A stretch of 64,000 nucleotides of DNA from Lumbricus terrestris (GCA_949752735.1 OX457036.1:10728609-10792608), one strand, 5' to 3'; shown: positions 1-11,781, counted from the stretch's first letter. Translations and numbers: made by a program. Notes: a model not told the origin generated them from the sequence alone.

Positions 1-2128
1 CGTAGATGGAAAGACGGTGGAAGAATTGCATTCGAAGCATCCAGGTCCTCCAAACGACTGATCTGCCATCATGACAGTGCCCGATCGGTGCCCTTGCAGA
101 TCAGTGAGGAGCAGGCGAGGAAATACATACGGTCCTTTCAGGATGGCTCCTCGGAGGGATCAGATGACATTCGACCTCAACACTTTATGGATCTAGTGAC
201 TTGTTCCGATATTGGAAGGGGACTCGCAGAAGCCATCACAGGTCTGGTCAACCTCCTCCTGACTGGAGAATGCCCAGTGCAGATCATACCATTCTTGTTC
301 GGCAGCACGCTCATCGTACTACGGAAAAAATGGATGTCCTGCGCTCTATAGTGATCGGCTACTACTGCTGACTAACATCTCAGAGCGCCAACTCCGGCGC
401 CAACAGGGTTCAGAAAGCGGCCACATACCTCATGCCGCACCATGTTGGAGTGGGAGGGCCAGGAAGGGCACAAGTGGCATGCCACGCAGCGAGGAGATTC
501 TTAACAGAAATGCTAAACAATTCAATCATGGTAAAACTGGAATTAAAAAACGTATTCAACAGCCTGCATAGGAATTGTATGCTCCTGGCATCAGAACAAA
601 GATCGCGCCAGAGCTGATTCCATACAACCGCCTTGCATATGCAGAAACAACTGTGCTGCAGTTTGGTCAATGCACACTGCTCTCGCAAGTTCGTCCCTAA
701 CAAGGTAACCCACTGGGACCATTGCTGTTGTGCTTGCCACTGCAGCCAATCCTGCAGAACTTGTCCTCGGATGGGTTCGATTGGTTTTCTTGGCGACCTA
801 ACGTCGAGAGGAGCAGTGGCCGTGGTAGCGGATGACATGAGGGAGCGCCGCTATCACCGGAAAAAGCCTTGACGTCATGTCTGGAATTTCGATGCTGCAA
901 GCTGGCACTTGCAGTCTCAAGACTGGAAAGCATCGCCATACGTGAAGCGCTGGTCCTGTTAAGAAACGCTGTATGCTCGCAAAAATGCTGAGATGTTTCT
1001 TCTGATGTGAACACCCACTACTGGACATATATTATGATGAAATACAGAGAAGAAACTTTTCTTCAGTTCTAAACATCAGCCTGATTGACACCCAATGGCG
1101 CCAAGTTTCTCTACCAGTTTAGCTGGGAGGACTGGGCATACGTTGGGCCGTTTCACTTGCACTACCCACCTTTTTGGCTTCCGCTGCGAGCACCCATGCT
1201 CTCCAGTCTTCCATGTTGGGCCATGTTCGACCAGAGCAGGAGGAACATATGCTACAACGATGGTTGGAAGAAAGCCAGACAACCCGACCAGACAACCAGG
1301 CAGCATATAAACAAGCATGGTGGGACGGACCATTGATAAAGAAGGTAAAGTACTCACAAACAAATTTTTTTCGAGGGCAACGGCCTCTGTTGTCATAAGC
1401 CCTCGTAAAATCTGGGTCCATCCATCCACTCACTGACTGAAGGATGCAGCAATGCATACCATCAAGCAGGGCTAGCAGTGGCAGTGGTGCCTCATGCTGG
1501 AGACTGGCTATTCACTTCCCACTCTCATCATGTGGGCTGTGAATGGATGAATGATAATATGATCAGAGTGGCGGTTGGTTTCATACTAGGCTCGATGACA
1601 TTCGAACTCCATACATGCCCATGTGGGATGAATGTGACTGCAGGAGGTTCACATGGTCTATCCTGGACTGAATAGCCAGACATGCAACAATTAATGACAT
1701 CATAAGCCGAAGTGGCACACACACAAGCTGAAATGCCAAACACCAATGGAACCACTGATCTCTCGCGCAGACGGGAAAAGACCCAATGGGCTGACTTTGA
1801 TTTCGTAGTGAGAAGCTTGCAGCCTCGTTTTGGATGCCACCATAACAGACACGGTTGCTCCTTCCTACTTTCATGTGCGACGGCTGCTGTGGCCATGTAC
1901 GACCACCTGTTGACCAACCACCACTTTGTCCCCGTGGCCCTGGAGACCCTGGGCCCTATTAACAATGATGGATTTTATTTTATTAAGGACCTGGCAAAAC
2001 GTATAACATTAATCTCTGGAGATATCAGAGAGACATCTTATCTTTTCCAAAGCCTGTCTGCCACCATCCAACGCTTTAAAGCTGTTGCTTTCCGAGGCAC
2101 TTCTGCCCAACCAGACACTGCCGAGTGA
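1..2128 (+). pseudogene. Decayed retroelement with reverse-transcriptase remnants
   Basis: Conceptual pieces in several frames line up in order with one retroelement protein. Positions 88-351 give a block with DDIRPQHFMDLV and FGSTLIVLRKK, which resembles the N-terminal RT region of an animal retroelement family. Positions 432-617 give VGVGGPGRAQVACHAARRF followed by KLELKNVFNSLHR, where the first RT catalytic aspartate motif (usually KLDFxNAFNSL) has become KLELKN. Positions 630-1010 keep fragments such as NRLAYAETTVLQFG and NPLGPLLLC. Positions 1712-2128 match the C-terminal part (ALETLGPINNDG, FQSLSATIQRFKAVAFRGT). Frameshifts and stops separate the pieces and the first catalytic motif is lost, so it is dead. 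The 5' end may lie before the window. The family was recognised from memory of similar proteins; its clade is not assigned. Confidence 0.6.
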
Positions 2129-2373
2129 GTTGCCGTTCCAGAGCGTCGTCAATTATATTTTGGGATATTGTTTATAACGCTTGAGGGATTATAAATACTT
2201 TTGGCAAAAAATAATAATAATAATTAAAAGAATGATAACAGCAACAATAGTCTCAATGAAGGCCTTGAAAGTCCAATCAGTTTTGCGTACGGATAGCTCT
2301 CGTACCTCCAGAAAATTACGCCTTTTAACTGAATGAGATTGTATTTTGTAGAACTGTCTTTAATGGTTCTTAG

Positions 2374-2607
2374 GCGACTGTACTCGGCCCGTCGGTCGTG
2401 TTCGTTGACGAGGCGGAAAGTGTGATGCGGAAACGAAACAAAGACTCTACGATCGTGTCAACCCTGCTACCACTGTTAGATGATGTTAACATAGACAAGA
2501 ATATAGTGACCGTCATGGCAACAAACAGCTTTGCAACGATCGATCCAGCTCTGCGTCGTGCAGGTCGCCTTCACATCGACTTCGAGCTGAAATATCCAAC
2601 AGTTCAG
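2374..2607 (+). CDS. AAA+ ATPase, exon with Walker B and sensor 1 (partial gene)
   Basis: An open 78-codon block sits between an AG acceptor (TTCTTAG at 2367-2373) and a CAG/GTAAGC donor at 2607/2608, phase 0 at both ends. The peptide starts ATVLGPSVVFVDEAES, a hydrophobic strand ending in DE, as in a Walker B motif. It continues with NIVTVMATNS (sensor 1 asparagine) and DPALRRAGRLHIDFELKYPT, the usual place of the arginine finger in classical AAA proteins. These proteins are ATP-driven hexamers that remodel other proteins. The Walker A exon is not visible upstream, where the dead retroelement lies; it may be outside the window or lost. The subfamily was not recognised. The 245 bases before this exon hold only an AT-rich stretch with a short (TAA)n run. 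Confidence 0.6.
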
Positions 2608-3045
2608 GTAAGCAATGGTGCAAAACACTCAAACTCTCTCTGCTGGACCTAGATAAAACAAGAAAAACCAGACAGCCTAATTGCGCTCTTGTCTGAGGCT
2701 CTGCATTTAATCATGTGAAGTAACTTAGTCTCGGGTTGATCTTATTGACCACGTTCTTCAACAGATCACTAGTGTGCACTAGGTCTGCAGATCACACATT
2801 GTACATGTGTGTAGTCATGCAATCATATAACTTATCTATGCATTGTTAGCCTGCATTCTTTTCATGTATCAATTTCTATAATTATGCATTTCATGCATCT
2901 AGGCCTGCATGTGCATTCGTTCCTTCGTGCACTAAGTCATTTATTGACTAGAAAGAGCGCATTCGGAAAATTAACAAATACTTTGGGATTTAATGATCAG
3001 TGTAGAGTGTAATATCAAGGAAATGCAATGATTTCTTAATTGAAG

Positions 3046-3133
3046 GAGCGACGAGCTTGCATTGAAGCTGTAACAAATGGATGGCCAGGCGTGACACGGC
3101 TAATTATCAACCGTGTAACGGACAATACGCCGT
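3046..3133 (+). CDS. AAA+ ATPase, probable next exon
   Basis: The block follows an AG acceptor (TTGAAG) and ends at a consensus GTAAGT donor at 3134. Reading from phase 0, which is what the exon ending at 2607 requires, gives ERRACIEAVTNGWPGVTRL and then INRVTDNTP, leaving phase 1. An ER pair just after a short basic-aromatic strand fits the usual AAA pattern (YPT..ER..I), so the join KYPTVQ-ERRAC is plausible. The polypyrimidine tract is weak. The 438-bp intron before it contains nothing recognisable. Confidence 0.45.
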
Positions 3134-3210
3134 GTAAGTATAATTTAACTATAGTAGTTGCAATTGCATGATCAACAGTGCTCAGTAGAAGTTACAGCGA
3201 CGGCTTTTAG

Positions 3211-3377
3211 GGTGCTACACCACAGCCATGTCATTACAAGGACGCCTTCACGAAGACAAACCCTGTAGTCGGGGTGTAAAGAACGAGGGGAAAGACCCTT
3301 TGTGGTTCAGTCCGCACTCAGATGAACGTGATAACTACAGAAAACCATGTAGGGAACACGGAGAATTAGAAAGATAA
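3211..3377 (+). CDS. AAA+ ATPase, possible last exon
   Basis: It follows the acceptor CGGCTTTTAG. In the phase set by the previous exon it stays open for 55 codons (WCYTTAMSLQGRLHEDKP onward) to a TAA at 3375-3377. The matching phase and acceptor are the only support. The peptide has no motif I recognise, and no AATAAA follows before a LINE tail begins at 3411. It may be a real short C-terminus or a chance reading frame. Confidence 0.3.
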
Positions 3378-3410
3378 TGAATACAGAGAAGATGCAGGCT
3401 GATAATTATC

Positions 3411-3473
3411 ATTCATTCTGAGAATTTATATAGCACCTCAAATTCACTACTCATAGGCACTCTCTGCTCTGGC
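3411..3473 (-). mobile_element. LINE-type 3' tail, reverse strand
   Basis: The reverse complement reads as the shared 3' tail of this genome's LINE and SINE families: a GAGCGCCTCTGAGTAG-like block, then GGTGCTATATAAATTCT and a TGAATGA-type end. It is diverged and truncated. From here to about 3590 there is otherwise only AT-rich sequence. Confidence 0.55.
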
Positions 3474-3592
3474 CTTTAATAACATGTTGGTTTTTGTCAT
3501 TATAGCGGATATATATTACGCTGGTTAGCAAAATCTGTGCGATAACTTGATTATGCTATGACCATATGCCCTTAGGTTATGCATGTATAATT

Positions 3593-3737
3593 GTATATAC
3601 AATACATACAATGTCATACATAGTATTACATACATACATTCATGTACATGCATACATACAATACATACATACATATGTTGACCTACAATGTCACATGTTC
3701 ATACATACATACATACATACATATATACATACATAAT
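3593..3737. repeat. Imperfect (TACA)n microsatellite
   Basis: Runs of ATACATACA are broken by point changes and short insertions. The following 3738-4090 segment is purine-rich (GACAGAAAGGGACAGAGA) and then AT-rich, without a recognisable gene. Confidence 0.9.
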
Positions 3738-4090
3738 TTTTACATATATCGAGACAGGTTGACAGAAACAGAGAGAAACGAAGACAGAAAGGGACAGAGA
3801 TAGACAGACGGAGGAAGAAGAGAGGGTGTTTGAAATGAATTGATTTTCAATTTAAGCTTTCAATTGCACATGCTGAATGAATAATAATTATTATTGATCA
3901 CAGGGTGCTCGCGAGCGGAAGCTGTGGGAGTCTGTTTTGATGCAGCCCTTTGGGCTCTGAAGCGAACGAATCCACAGCTTCAGAATCCGGATCCTAGACA
4001 GTGGGGACAAATAAACCCTCGCTTGAGGTTCACCACAGCTGACTTCAATCAGGCGCTTGGCATCTAACGTGTGGGTATGATGTACTCATC

Positions 4091-4304
4091 TTTTTGTGGG
4101 TTTGGCAGTGTAGTGGGTATGTTCATTACCTTGCAGCTGGAGGGTTGCAGGTTCGAATCCACGTCAAGCCGTTGAGTAAGGACCTTGGGGAAGTTCTTCA
4201 CTCGTAATTACTCATCGCTTCGGCGTGAAACTCTGATTCAGTGTCCGCACTGTAGTCGGGAGCGCTTCTGAGTAGTAATATTGAAAGGGCACTATATCAA
4301 GTGC
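4091..4304 (+). mobile_element. tRNA-derived SINE, family 1
   Basis: The head keeps a tRNA-like B box (GGTTCGAATCC) and a weak A box (GTGTAGTGGG). It is followed by the family body (GGACCTTGGG, CGGCGTGAAACTC, CTGTAGTCGGGAGCG) and the tail GAGTAG...GAAAGGGCACTATAT. It is an old copy with many changes. SINEs of this type are transcribed by RNA polymerase III and copied by a partner LINE. Confidence 0.8.
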
Positions 4305-4930
4305 ACATACACATATATATCTTTTGGCTAGGTTACAACGTTAGAGCTAATACTTGTGGTGCTACACGTACAACCTAATCATAATTGTTCTGCAAATTTT
4401 GTGTAACGCTTCCCTCGGACACAGCGAGAAACACGGTCTATTGACTTATTTGGACATAATTCGCTGAATAGTCGTCTATTTCTTCTAAAAAATATTGTGT
4501 GATGTGCCTGTTAGTGACTTCTATCTCCTTTAAACAATCTGGCTCAATCCTTGTCCTTCCCCAAACCGGTCTTCCCCTCCTTGTCAGGCCACCCTCCTAT
4601 TCCAGATTGCCGTATATCCATGAGTTTAACTGATTTCTGATTTCCTTTTTTTCCACTGGGTTCAAGTTGTGCCCACCCTGTATAGAAGCCACTCGTGCAT
4701 GTCCTGAACTTCATGACATCAGCGTTAATGCATACATCACAATCATTAGTATTAAAGTATCTAGTATTAATGTAGCATACGTATAGCTCCATTATCTAAC
4801 TTAGGCTTATATTCTGATGTTTGTATTATAGATCTCTTTGTCTGTTATCGTTGGCACTGTATAATGCAGTCAGTCAGTCACTGTAGTGGATGTCTCAAAA
4901 TGTTGTGCCTAGGTATATTCTTTGTTGGTA
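4305..4930. other. Anonymous sequence
   Basis: No gene, repeat family or RNA was recognised. A reverse reading frame at 4544-4792 has no known motif and is probably chance. Confidence 0.5.
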
Positions 4931-4938
4931 GTGTAGAG

Positions 4939-5703
4939 CAGTGGTTCTCAAAGTGGTGGTCCGCGGACCGGTGCCGGTCCGCGGAGTACTGAGCACCGGT
5001 CCGTGAACGGAGTTAAAATAAATTGTAATTATAAATTGATATATGTTAAATTGTGAAATTATTCAAATAGTTGTCCAAGATTTATAAAAAAATTCTGTCC
5101 CAATATTTAATTTTATTAAATAATTGCAAGCACTTTATATTCATCCATACGGCACATTCAAACAATTAAAATTCATACTGAATTTCTTATAGACCCTATC
5201 TATAACTGGAGTCAGTTTCGTCACAGTATGGTTTCTTGCTTATTTTCTGTTAATCTATATGGTGAGCGATAGTCAACTAAACGCTGATCAAGCATTGATA
5301 GATGTAAATTAGTAAATTTTCTAAAATAGTATAACATTTGAAATATAAACAATGTGTTTGAAGTATTTCAAAGATGAGCTAACGCAAACAAACCTGTCTA
5401 GACAGATTTTTACACCGCTCAGAGCAACGAAAATCATGAAAATTCTTAATTAGTTAAACTTTGAGTTTAACTTTTTAAATTTGCAATGAAATGAGAATTA
5501 AATTGAGAAATAAGTAAAATGCTATTAGCCTACATGGATATGTTTTAAATATTTAAACTATAATTATAAATGGCCTTCTAACAGTCTTTGTGTTATAATA
5601 GTCTAATTTCTTGCGCTCGCCATTAAATTTTCAGTTAGCGGTCCGCGAGCTTCAGCGAAAAATTATTGCCGGTCCGTGGCCTGCAGAAGTTTGAGAACCA
5701 CTG
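4939..5703. mobile_element. Non-autonomous hAT element, 765 bp
   Basis: Terminal inverted repeats CAGTGGTTCTCAAA and TTTGAGAACCACTG are flanked by an exact 8-bp duplication GTGTAGAG (4931-4938 and 5704-5711). The ends match the hAT/Charlie pattern. Both ends continue with a GGTCCGCGG-type palindrome. The interior is AT-rich and has no transposase reading frame, so it must have been moved in trans. Confidence 0.93.
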
Positions 5704-5889
5704 GTGTAGAGATTTGCATCAAACTGAAGCAAAATTAAAAGCCGTTATTTTAAATGAGGTCCTTTGTTTAGCGTTGTGTGAATGCAAAGTGGTGAAACCT
5801 CTATCAACGAAGATGTCCGTATGATGATAAACAATGATGGAATAATTTTTAAAGCCATCCTATCTTGTTTCCAAGTGCTTCTGGACCAA

Positions 5890-6012
5890 CCCATGGACAC
5901 CCAAGGCCGAAGCCAGGATTTGATTTTTGGGTGTGTTTCTTCGGAGGAGAATTTCTGACAACCTTTTCTTAGTCGTAAAAATTTCTGATGACCTTTTTTC
6001 CTTTTTTAGGCG
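5890..6012. repeat. MITE fragment carrying the shared core
   Basis: It starts with CAAGGCCGAAGCCAGGATTT, like the left end of the CAAGGTCGTAGCCAGG MITEs at 44220 and 55813. It then has two TTTCTGA(C/T)GACCTTTT blocks, the reverse of the core described in the findings. No right end was found. Confidence 0.5.
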
Positions 6013-6221
6013 TCTGTCAGCAGGAAGGGCCGTCCAGCGAATTGGAAAGTGAATTCACGCGCGCACCTCAGAACAACCATCTTACGCTTAACGCAAACTT
6101 GCTATTATTAGAAACTGGGTTGACTTATCGATTTCGTTATTTATTAAACAGTTCCTCGGTTTGAAACTGTTGCGGTTCATTTGTGAAAAGTTCGAATGCG
6201 TCGTTCCATTCTGACATTTTG
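6013..6221. repeat. Direct duplication, copy 1
   Basis: About 209 bp from CTGTCAGCAGG to ATTCTGACATTTT recurs at 6365-6573 with only a few changes and a 143-bp unique spacer between. No coding motif was seen. Confidence 0.9.
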
Positions 6222-6364
6222 TTTTTAATATCTGCCGTGTTCAAGTCATGGATGCGTGTCTGCGCTGCCAAGCAGAGAACAAGCAAGAGGAATGTGTCGT
6301 GGTGTGGGGTGAGTGCATAACTCTTGCATGGCGTTGTGGGTGAAGCAGAACAACCGTTGCCCTC

Positions 6365-6573
6365 TCTGTCAGCAGGAGTGGGTCGTCCAGCGAATCGGAA
6401 AGTGATTTCACGCGCGCACCTCAGAACAACCATCTTACGCTTAACGCAAACTTGCTATTATTAGAAACTGGGTTGACTTATCGATTTTGTTATTTATTAA
6501 ACAGTTCCTCGGTTTGAAACTGTTGCGGTTCATTTGTGAAAAGTTCGAATGCGTCGTTTCATTCTGACATTTT
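6365..6573. repeat. Direct duplication, copy 2
   Basis: Near-identical partner of 6013-6221. The sequence after it (6574-7216) is AT-rich and without recognised features. Confidence 0.9.
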
Positions 6574-7224
6574 AAAGCGTTTTGGATATTTTTTCTTTGC
6601 TGAATAACTATTAAAGTCTCGCTGAGTAAAAAGTGAAATTATCACGCATGGTTATTGGTAGGCTATAGACATAGACCTAATTATATTGATTGCTGTATAA
6701 TTTTTATAATGATTCATATTTTCATAGCGATTTTTTGTGAATTATAATTTGACAGTAGGCTAGCCTTAAGACATAGAGAAAGTTTTATTTATAAATATTA
6801 ATGAAAAGTTTTATTCCAAGAGTTAAATTTTACACACTGCTGAAAAGTATCAAGGACTAAATTGCTCATTAGGGCTAGTAAATATTCAAAATTAAGATGA
6901 ACTAATTATTTGCTTAGTCTGGTCACTTTCGATAATTATTAATAGAAATATTGCTTTGTTTTGTTGAGTATCAATTTTAAATGTTTGCGTGTCCACTATA
7001 AAAAATTCAGAGTAGTTCTTCGATGTCAGCTAGGAATCCAGTGAGAATTATTCCCACCACATTGTTCCGTCGTTAACTATAAAAGACCCAAGTTCATTTT
7101 AGTTAATTTCCTGACCACTATGCAATGTATGCACCCAGGAAAACTAATGAGTTCCCCCTTGGTGATGCGCTTGTTCCCTAAGCCTCAGTTTCCACCCTGA
7201 CTATTTTTATGCGCATCTCATAGC

Positions 7225-7471
7225 CAGGGCTGTACTGGTAAATTTTAAGAGTACACGCTGACCGGGAGGAAAACCCGACCTGTTCGGCCCCGAAATTTCT
7301 GACCTTTTTTTAGTTATCGGACCAAAAATCTCGTCCATTTTGCCGCGTGTCCCCTGATTCACGCTTTTTACCCGCATATACCTACTTTTCTGGATGTGAG
7401 TTTACGATGCCGTTTTTCACCGGAGGTAAGTATACGCTGTATACTCACGTATACCCTCATGCACAGCCCTG
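7225..7471. mobile_element. hAT-type MITE, 247 bp
   Basis: Ends CAGGGCTGTACTGG and CATGCACAGCCCTG are flanked by an exact 8-bp duplication CTCATAGC (7217-7224, 7472-7479). There is no coding capacity. It contains repeated GTATAC steps near the right end. Confidence 0.92.
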
Positions 7472-7497
7472 CTCATAGCTGCCCTTTTTAGTTGTGC

Positions 7498-7570
7498 TGG
7501 CTCAGGAGCGCTCCTGGGTAGTCGCCTGAAGGAATGCTATATAAATCCTCGCAATGAATGATTGAATGAG
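7498..7570 (+). mobile_element. LINE/SINE 3' tail fragment
   Basis: A GGAGCGCTCCTGGGTAG...GAAGGAATGCTATATAAAT block ends in a short GAATGATTGAATGA run, as in the other tails of this window. Confidence 0.6.
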
Positions 7571-7655
7571 TAACAACAGTTACCATTTAATAGTTGACCT
7601 GAGTGTGACCTCCATCAACTTTGCTTATAATATTGTTTTTTTCATGTATTATAAT

Positions 7656-8389
<734 letters not shown>

Positions 8390-8502
8390 AGTCAATCCTT
8401 ATTCCTTAAGTCCCTTAAATCTTTTTTCTTTTGCCGTGGCTGGGCTGGGAGCGCCTCTGAGTAGTTTCTTGAAGGGGCGCTATATAAATGCTAATAATGA
8501 AG
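8390..8502 (+). mobile_element. LINE 3' untranslated end
   Basis: The stretch CTTTTTTCTTTTGCCGTGGCTGGGCTGGGAGCGCCTCTGAG... is the same kind of 3' region that follows the LINE coding fragment at 23848-24190 (there on the reverse strand). It ends GGGGCGCTATATAAATGCTAATAATGA. Confidence 0.65.

Positions 8503-8507
<5 letters not shown>

Positions 8508-8547
<40 letters not shown>
8508..8547. repeat. (AT)n microsatellite
   Basis: About 40 bp of perfect AT, directly after a LINE tail. Confidence 0.95.
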
Positions 8548-8550
<3 letters not shown>

Positions 8551-10138
8551 ACTAGTTATTAATACAGAGTACATATACGAGCGTATAATTATAGAGTTGT
8601 GGACCTATTATACACAGTGGTTCAATAAAAGTAAGCCTAACTGTTATTCATATTATCTAATGCCTGATAACTAATACTAAAATTTTCTCGATATTTAGAG
8701 AATTGAACGATGAATATGATTCAACCGTAGGCCTATGTCATTACGAACGGATAGAAAGATATGAATCTTTCAACCTCATCTGCCGAAATTTAAGTTTATG
8801 AGCAATTTTCTTTTAGATTTGTAACAAAGTACTTCAAACATGAAAACAGGCTTTAGTATTTTTGTGAAGAAACCCTAAATAGTATTACATACCTACGTTT
8901 CATGGGTTGAATATTTAAATAAAGAAGATGTTCGAAATATCCTGCATGTGCGCAAGTCTGGAGACGCTATAAATAGCAACGGCAACATCATTGTCGATTA
9001 TCCTCTGAGCCAGAACACGGCCTATTTAGTAAGCCGTGGCCAGCTGACCAACCACGGCCTACTAAATTTGGTATGCCGTGGGTAAACTCGCACTTCCAAC
9101 AAGCGCTGCTCCAGATCGTTTTCATCACGGTCCTTCACGGATTGATGTCTGGTAGACGGTAGACTCGCTTTTGCCTAAAAGTCCACACGTTATTATCGTT
9201 ATAGTTGACCGGGTTGAATCTGGACTGTTCGGAGGCCATAGCTTAATGAGGGAGAAATGAAGTATGGTGTCTCTCTTGTTAGCATTTCGACGGTTCCCTG
9301 GCTCTGAGGGCTGGGGCACTGTTCTCTTGAACAAGAAAACAGCCTTCTGGGGTTATAGATTTCTGAGAACAGATAGCCTAGAAGATGTTGTGACAGCAGA
9401 TGATAGACTACGTTAATGTTTTCCAAGATAAACGAAGACTAAATGGGAACGACCAAGCGTCGAAACTGCAACGAGCACCATAAAAGACTTCCTGATAAGG
9501 GTAGGCCTACGCGCATTTAGGGTTAGGGTGTCCGTTGCGGTCGAGGAACTCTTACGATATGCTGGTTCAATTGTCTAAATCTCGGGAAAATTTTTTAGTA
9601 TGGTCAGTTATCAGGCATTAGAGATATACGAAAATCTATTTGGCTTAATTTTTATTGAACCATTGTGTCTGCTACTCGTCACTACTCACTAGCAAGTGAC
9701 TAGCTTACTGGCGCCAGCGTTGCCACTGAGGTTTCATAAATAAGCCCAGATTTCCTTCTGAAAAATCCAGAAAACCAGACTATTCATAGGCCTACAAGCG
9801 ATTTGAGACCCCCCTATGTTCAAATTAAGTTGCTTTTTCGCTTGTTTGGATGAGGGTTAATAAAATGTTCGTCAAATGAGTTGAATAAAATGTAGTTATA
9901 GCTTTTAAAATATCATTTGATAAAGTCGTCAAAGACTCGGCATCCATATCGACAATAAGCTGAATCGGTATATTCGTGTGCGCATGCGCAGCGGGTAGGT
10001 AGATTGGCGCCATCTGTTCGTGGACAGCAGACTGTAGCCTGCTCTGACGGATAACCGAGCGGGATTCATAAATCATAATCATGATAAATCCCAGGGCTGG
10101 TAGATTAGCATTTGTGTAGCGCATTTCAAGGGCTGCAT
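8548..10138. other. Anonymous sequence with one cruciform
   Basis: No gene recognised. A 66-bp interval at 9016-9081 contains two CACGGCC...GCCGTGG hairpin arms in a row. A CTTAGGGTTAGGGTG-like run lies near 9520. Short reverse reading frames at 9125-9426 have no motif. Confidence 0.5.
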
Positions 10139-10281
10139 TATTCGAACCCGTCGTCGCCGCGAAGGGACCCTGAGCAAGTCTTTCGCTTACGGCGTGAAAT
10201 TCCGATGCAGACTGCAGTACGTGTCTGAGTGTCTCTGAGTATAGATTCTTGAAGTGGCGCTTTAACAAGTGCTCATTATAA
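10139..10281 (+). mobile_element. SINE family 1, 5'-truncated
   Basis: It begins at the B box (TTCGAACCC) and keeps the body (GGCGTGAAATTCCGATGCAG) and the tail (CTTGAAGTGGCGCTTTAACAAG). It lies immediately before a complete copy, so the two are in tandem. Confidence 0.75.
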
Positions 10282-10294
10282 CAACAACATATAT

Positions 10295-10500
10295 ACGCGG
10301 TGGTGTAGTGGTGGCGTCGTTGCCTTGAAGCCGGAAGGTTCGGGGTTCGAATCCACCTCGCCGCGTAAGGACCTTGGGCAAGTCCTTCACTCACAATTGC
10401 TCAGCGCTTCGGCGTGAAACTCCGATGCAGTACGTGTCCGCTATGCATTCGGGAGCGCCTCTGAGTAGTGAGAGCTTGAAGGGGCGCTATAACAAGTGCA
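10295..10500 (+). mobile_element. SINE family 1, near full length
   Basis: A box region CGCGGTGGTGTAGTGGTGG and B box GGTTCGAATCC are intact. The body and tail end in GGGGCGCTATAACAAGTGC, followed by a CATACA-rich microsatellite. Confidence 0.88.
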
Positions 10501-10614
10501 CATATAAACATACAAGCACAAACATGCATACAGGCATACACAATACATACATAGGCTACATAGGCTACATGCATGCATGCACGCACGCACGCTTGCATGC
10601 ATGCATGCATACAT
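10501..10614. repeat. (CATA/TGCA)n microsatellite at SINE end
   Basis: ATACATAC and GCATGCATGC runs grow out of the SINE 3' end. The array is interrupted by the hAT element at 10615 and continues after it at 11510. Confidence 0.9.
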
Positions 10615-11509
10615 TAGGGTGACCATACGTCCCGGTTTTCCGGGACATGTCTCGGTTTTCTGTGGTGCTTCCCGGTGTCCCGACAACTTAGGCAAAATGG
10701 CGAAATCGTCCCGGTTTTTGACAAGAAGGAAAATACATTGTGAACTTGTATGTTGGAAACATCAGTTCTGTGTAAATGACGGAACAAATTAGGTCTATAG
10801 TTTTGTAACCAAAAAAGAAGTCTAATGAAAGTGAAGACGTCGATTTCTATGGATCGAATACACATAAATAGGCCTAGGCAGCTGCATCAACTGCTGTTGT
10901 CCTCTGATGCAGTCATAAAAAATTCTCCAACCTGCCAATGCAGTCTGAATCTAACGGTTTAATTAACTCCAAGGACTGGATATCGAGTCCTTGCAACTCT
11001 AGGCCTAACAGTTTCCAGCCTACAGAGGGGGGCCTCGGCCGACTCAACAGTCAACTCTTCATTTTAAAGACTGCCTAAATAGGAAATCGAGAAATTGGGA
11101 GCACAAACCTGACTGCTAAGCTAATTTAGCAATTCTGGTGCAATAAATAGACCTATTTTGTGTCGTTTGCGATCGACTCATTAAAACATGCCAGTAGGCT
11201 ATCGTGTGATAGCCTACTTAGCGCATTGGCAGGCATTAAGACGAAAATAATAGAATTCTCTTCAGTTGTGCCTTGTCGAACATTCGCGTCATTCATTTTC
11301 GCCCTCCTGATTGCGCCATTTGAATTTCGCCCTTCTGATTTTTGCCCATTTTAGGTCTTTAGAAAGCCCTATTGAGCAAGGTAGGCTACTCGTAGGCTAC
11401 ACCTACGATCCTGGTACTTGACTCCTGTAGGCCTAATTAAGGAATTATAGTTGTAATAGTTTTCCAAAAAAGTGTCCCGGTTTTTGATGGCAAGAAAATG
11501 GTCACCCTA
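10615..11509. mobile_element. Non-autonomous hAT element, 895 bp
   Basis: Left end TAGGGTGACCATACGTCCCG and right end ATGGTCACCCTA are inverted repeats. Both ends carry TCCCGGTTTT subterminal motifs. The flanking 8-mers GCATACAT (10607-10614 and 11510-11517) are identical, though they sit in a tetranucleotide repeat and so are weaker evidence. The TIR sequence is of a hAT type. There is no transposase frame. Confidence 0.88.
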
Positions 11510-11774
11510 GCATACATACATATACATACATACATACATACATGTACATGCATACATGTACATACATACATTAAACATACATACATACATACATACATAC
11601 ATACATACATACATACATGCATACATACATACATACATACATACATACATGCATACATACATACATACATACATACATACATACATACATACATACATAC
11701 ATGCATGCATGCATGCATGCATACATACATACATACATACATACATACATACATACATACGTATACATGCATAT
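11510..11774. repeat. (ACAT)n microsatellite
   Basis: About 260 bp of CATACATA with GCAT variants. It is the other half of the array cut by the hAT element. Met-Tyr-Val-Cys and His-Thr-Tyr-Ile frames here are artefacts of the repeat. Confidence 0.97.
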
Positions 11775-11781
11775 GCCTTGT

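Noticed and set aside
10295..10370. tRNA gene from the A and B boxes
   Set aside because: The head lacks a proper anticodon arm and acceptor stem and is followed by the SINE body; it is SINE-derived, as are the similar heads elsewhere.
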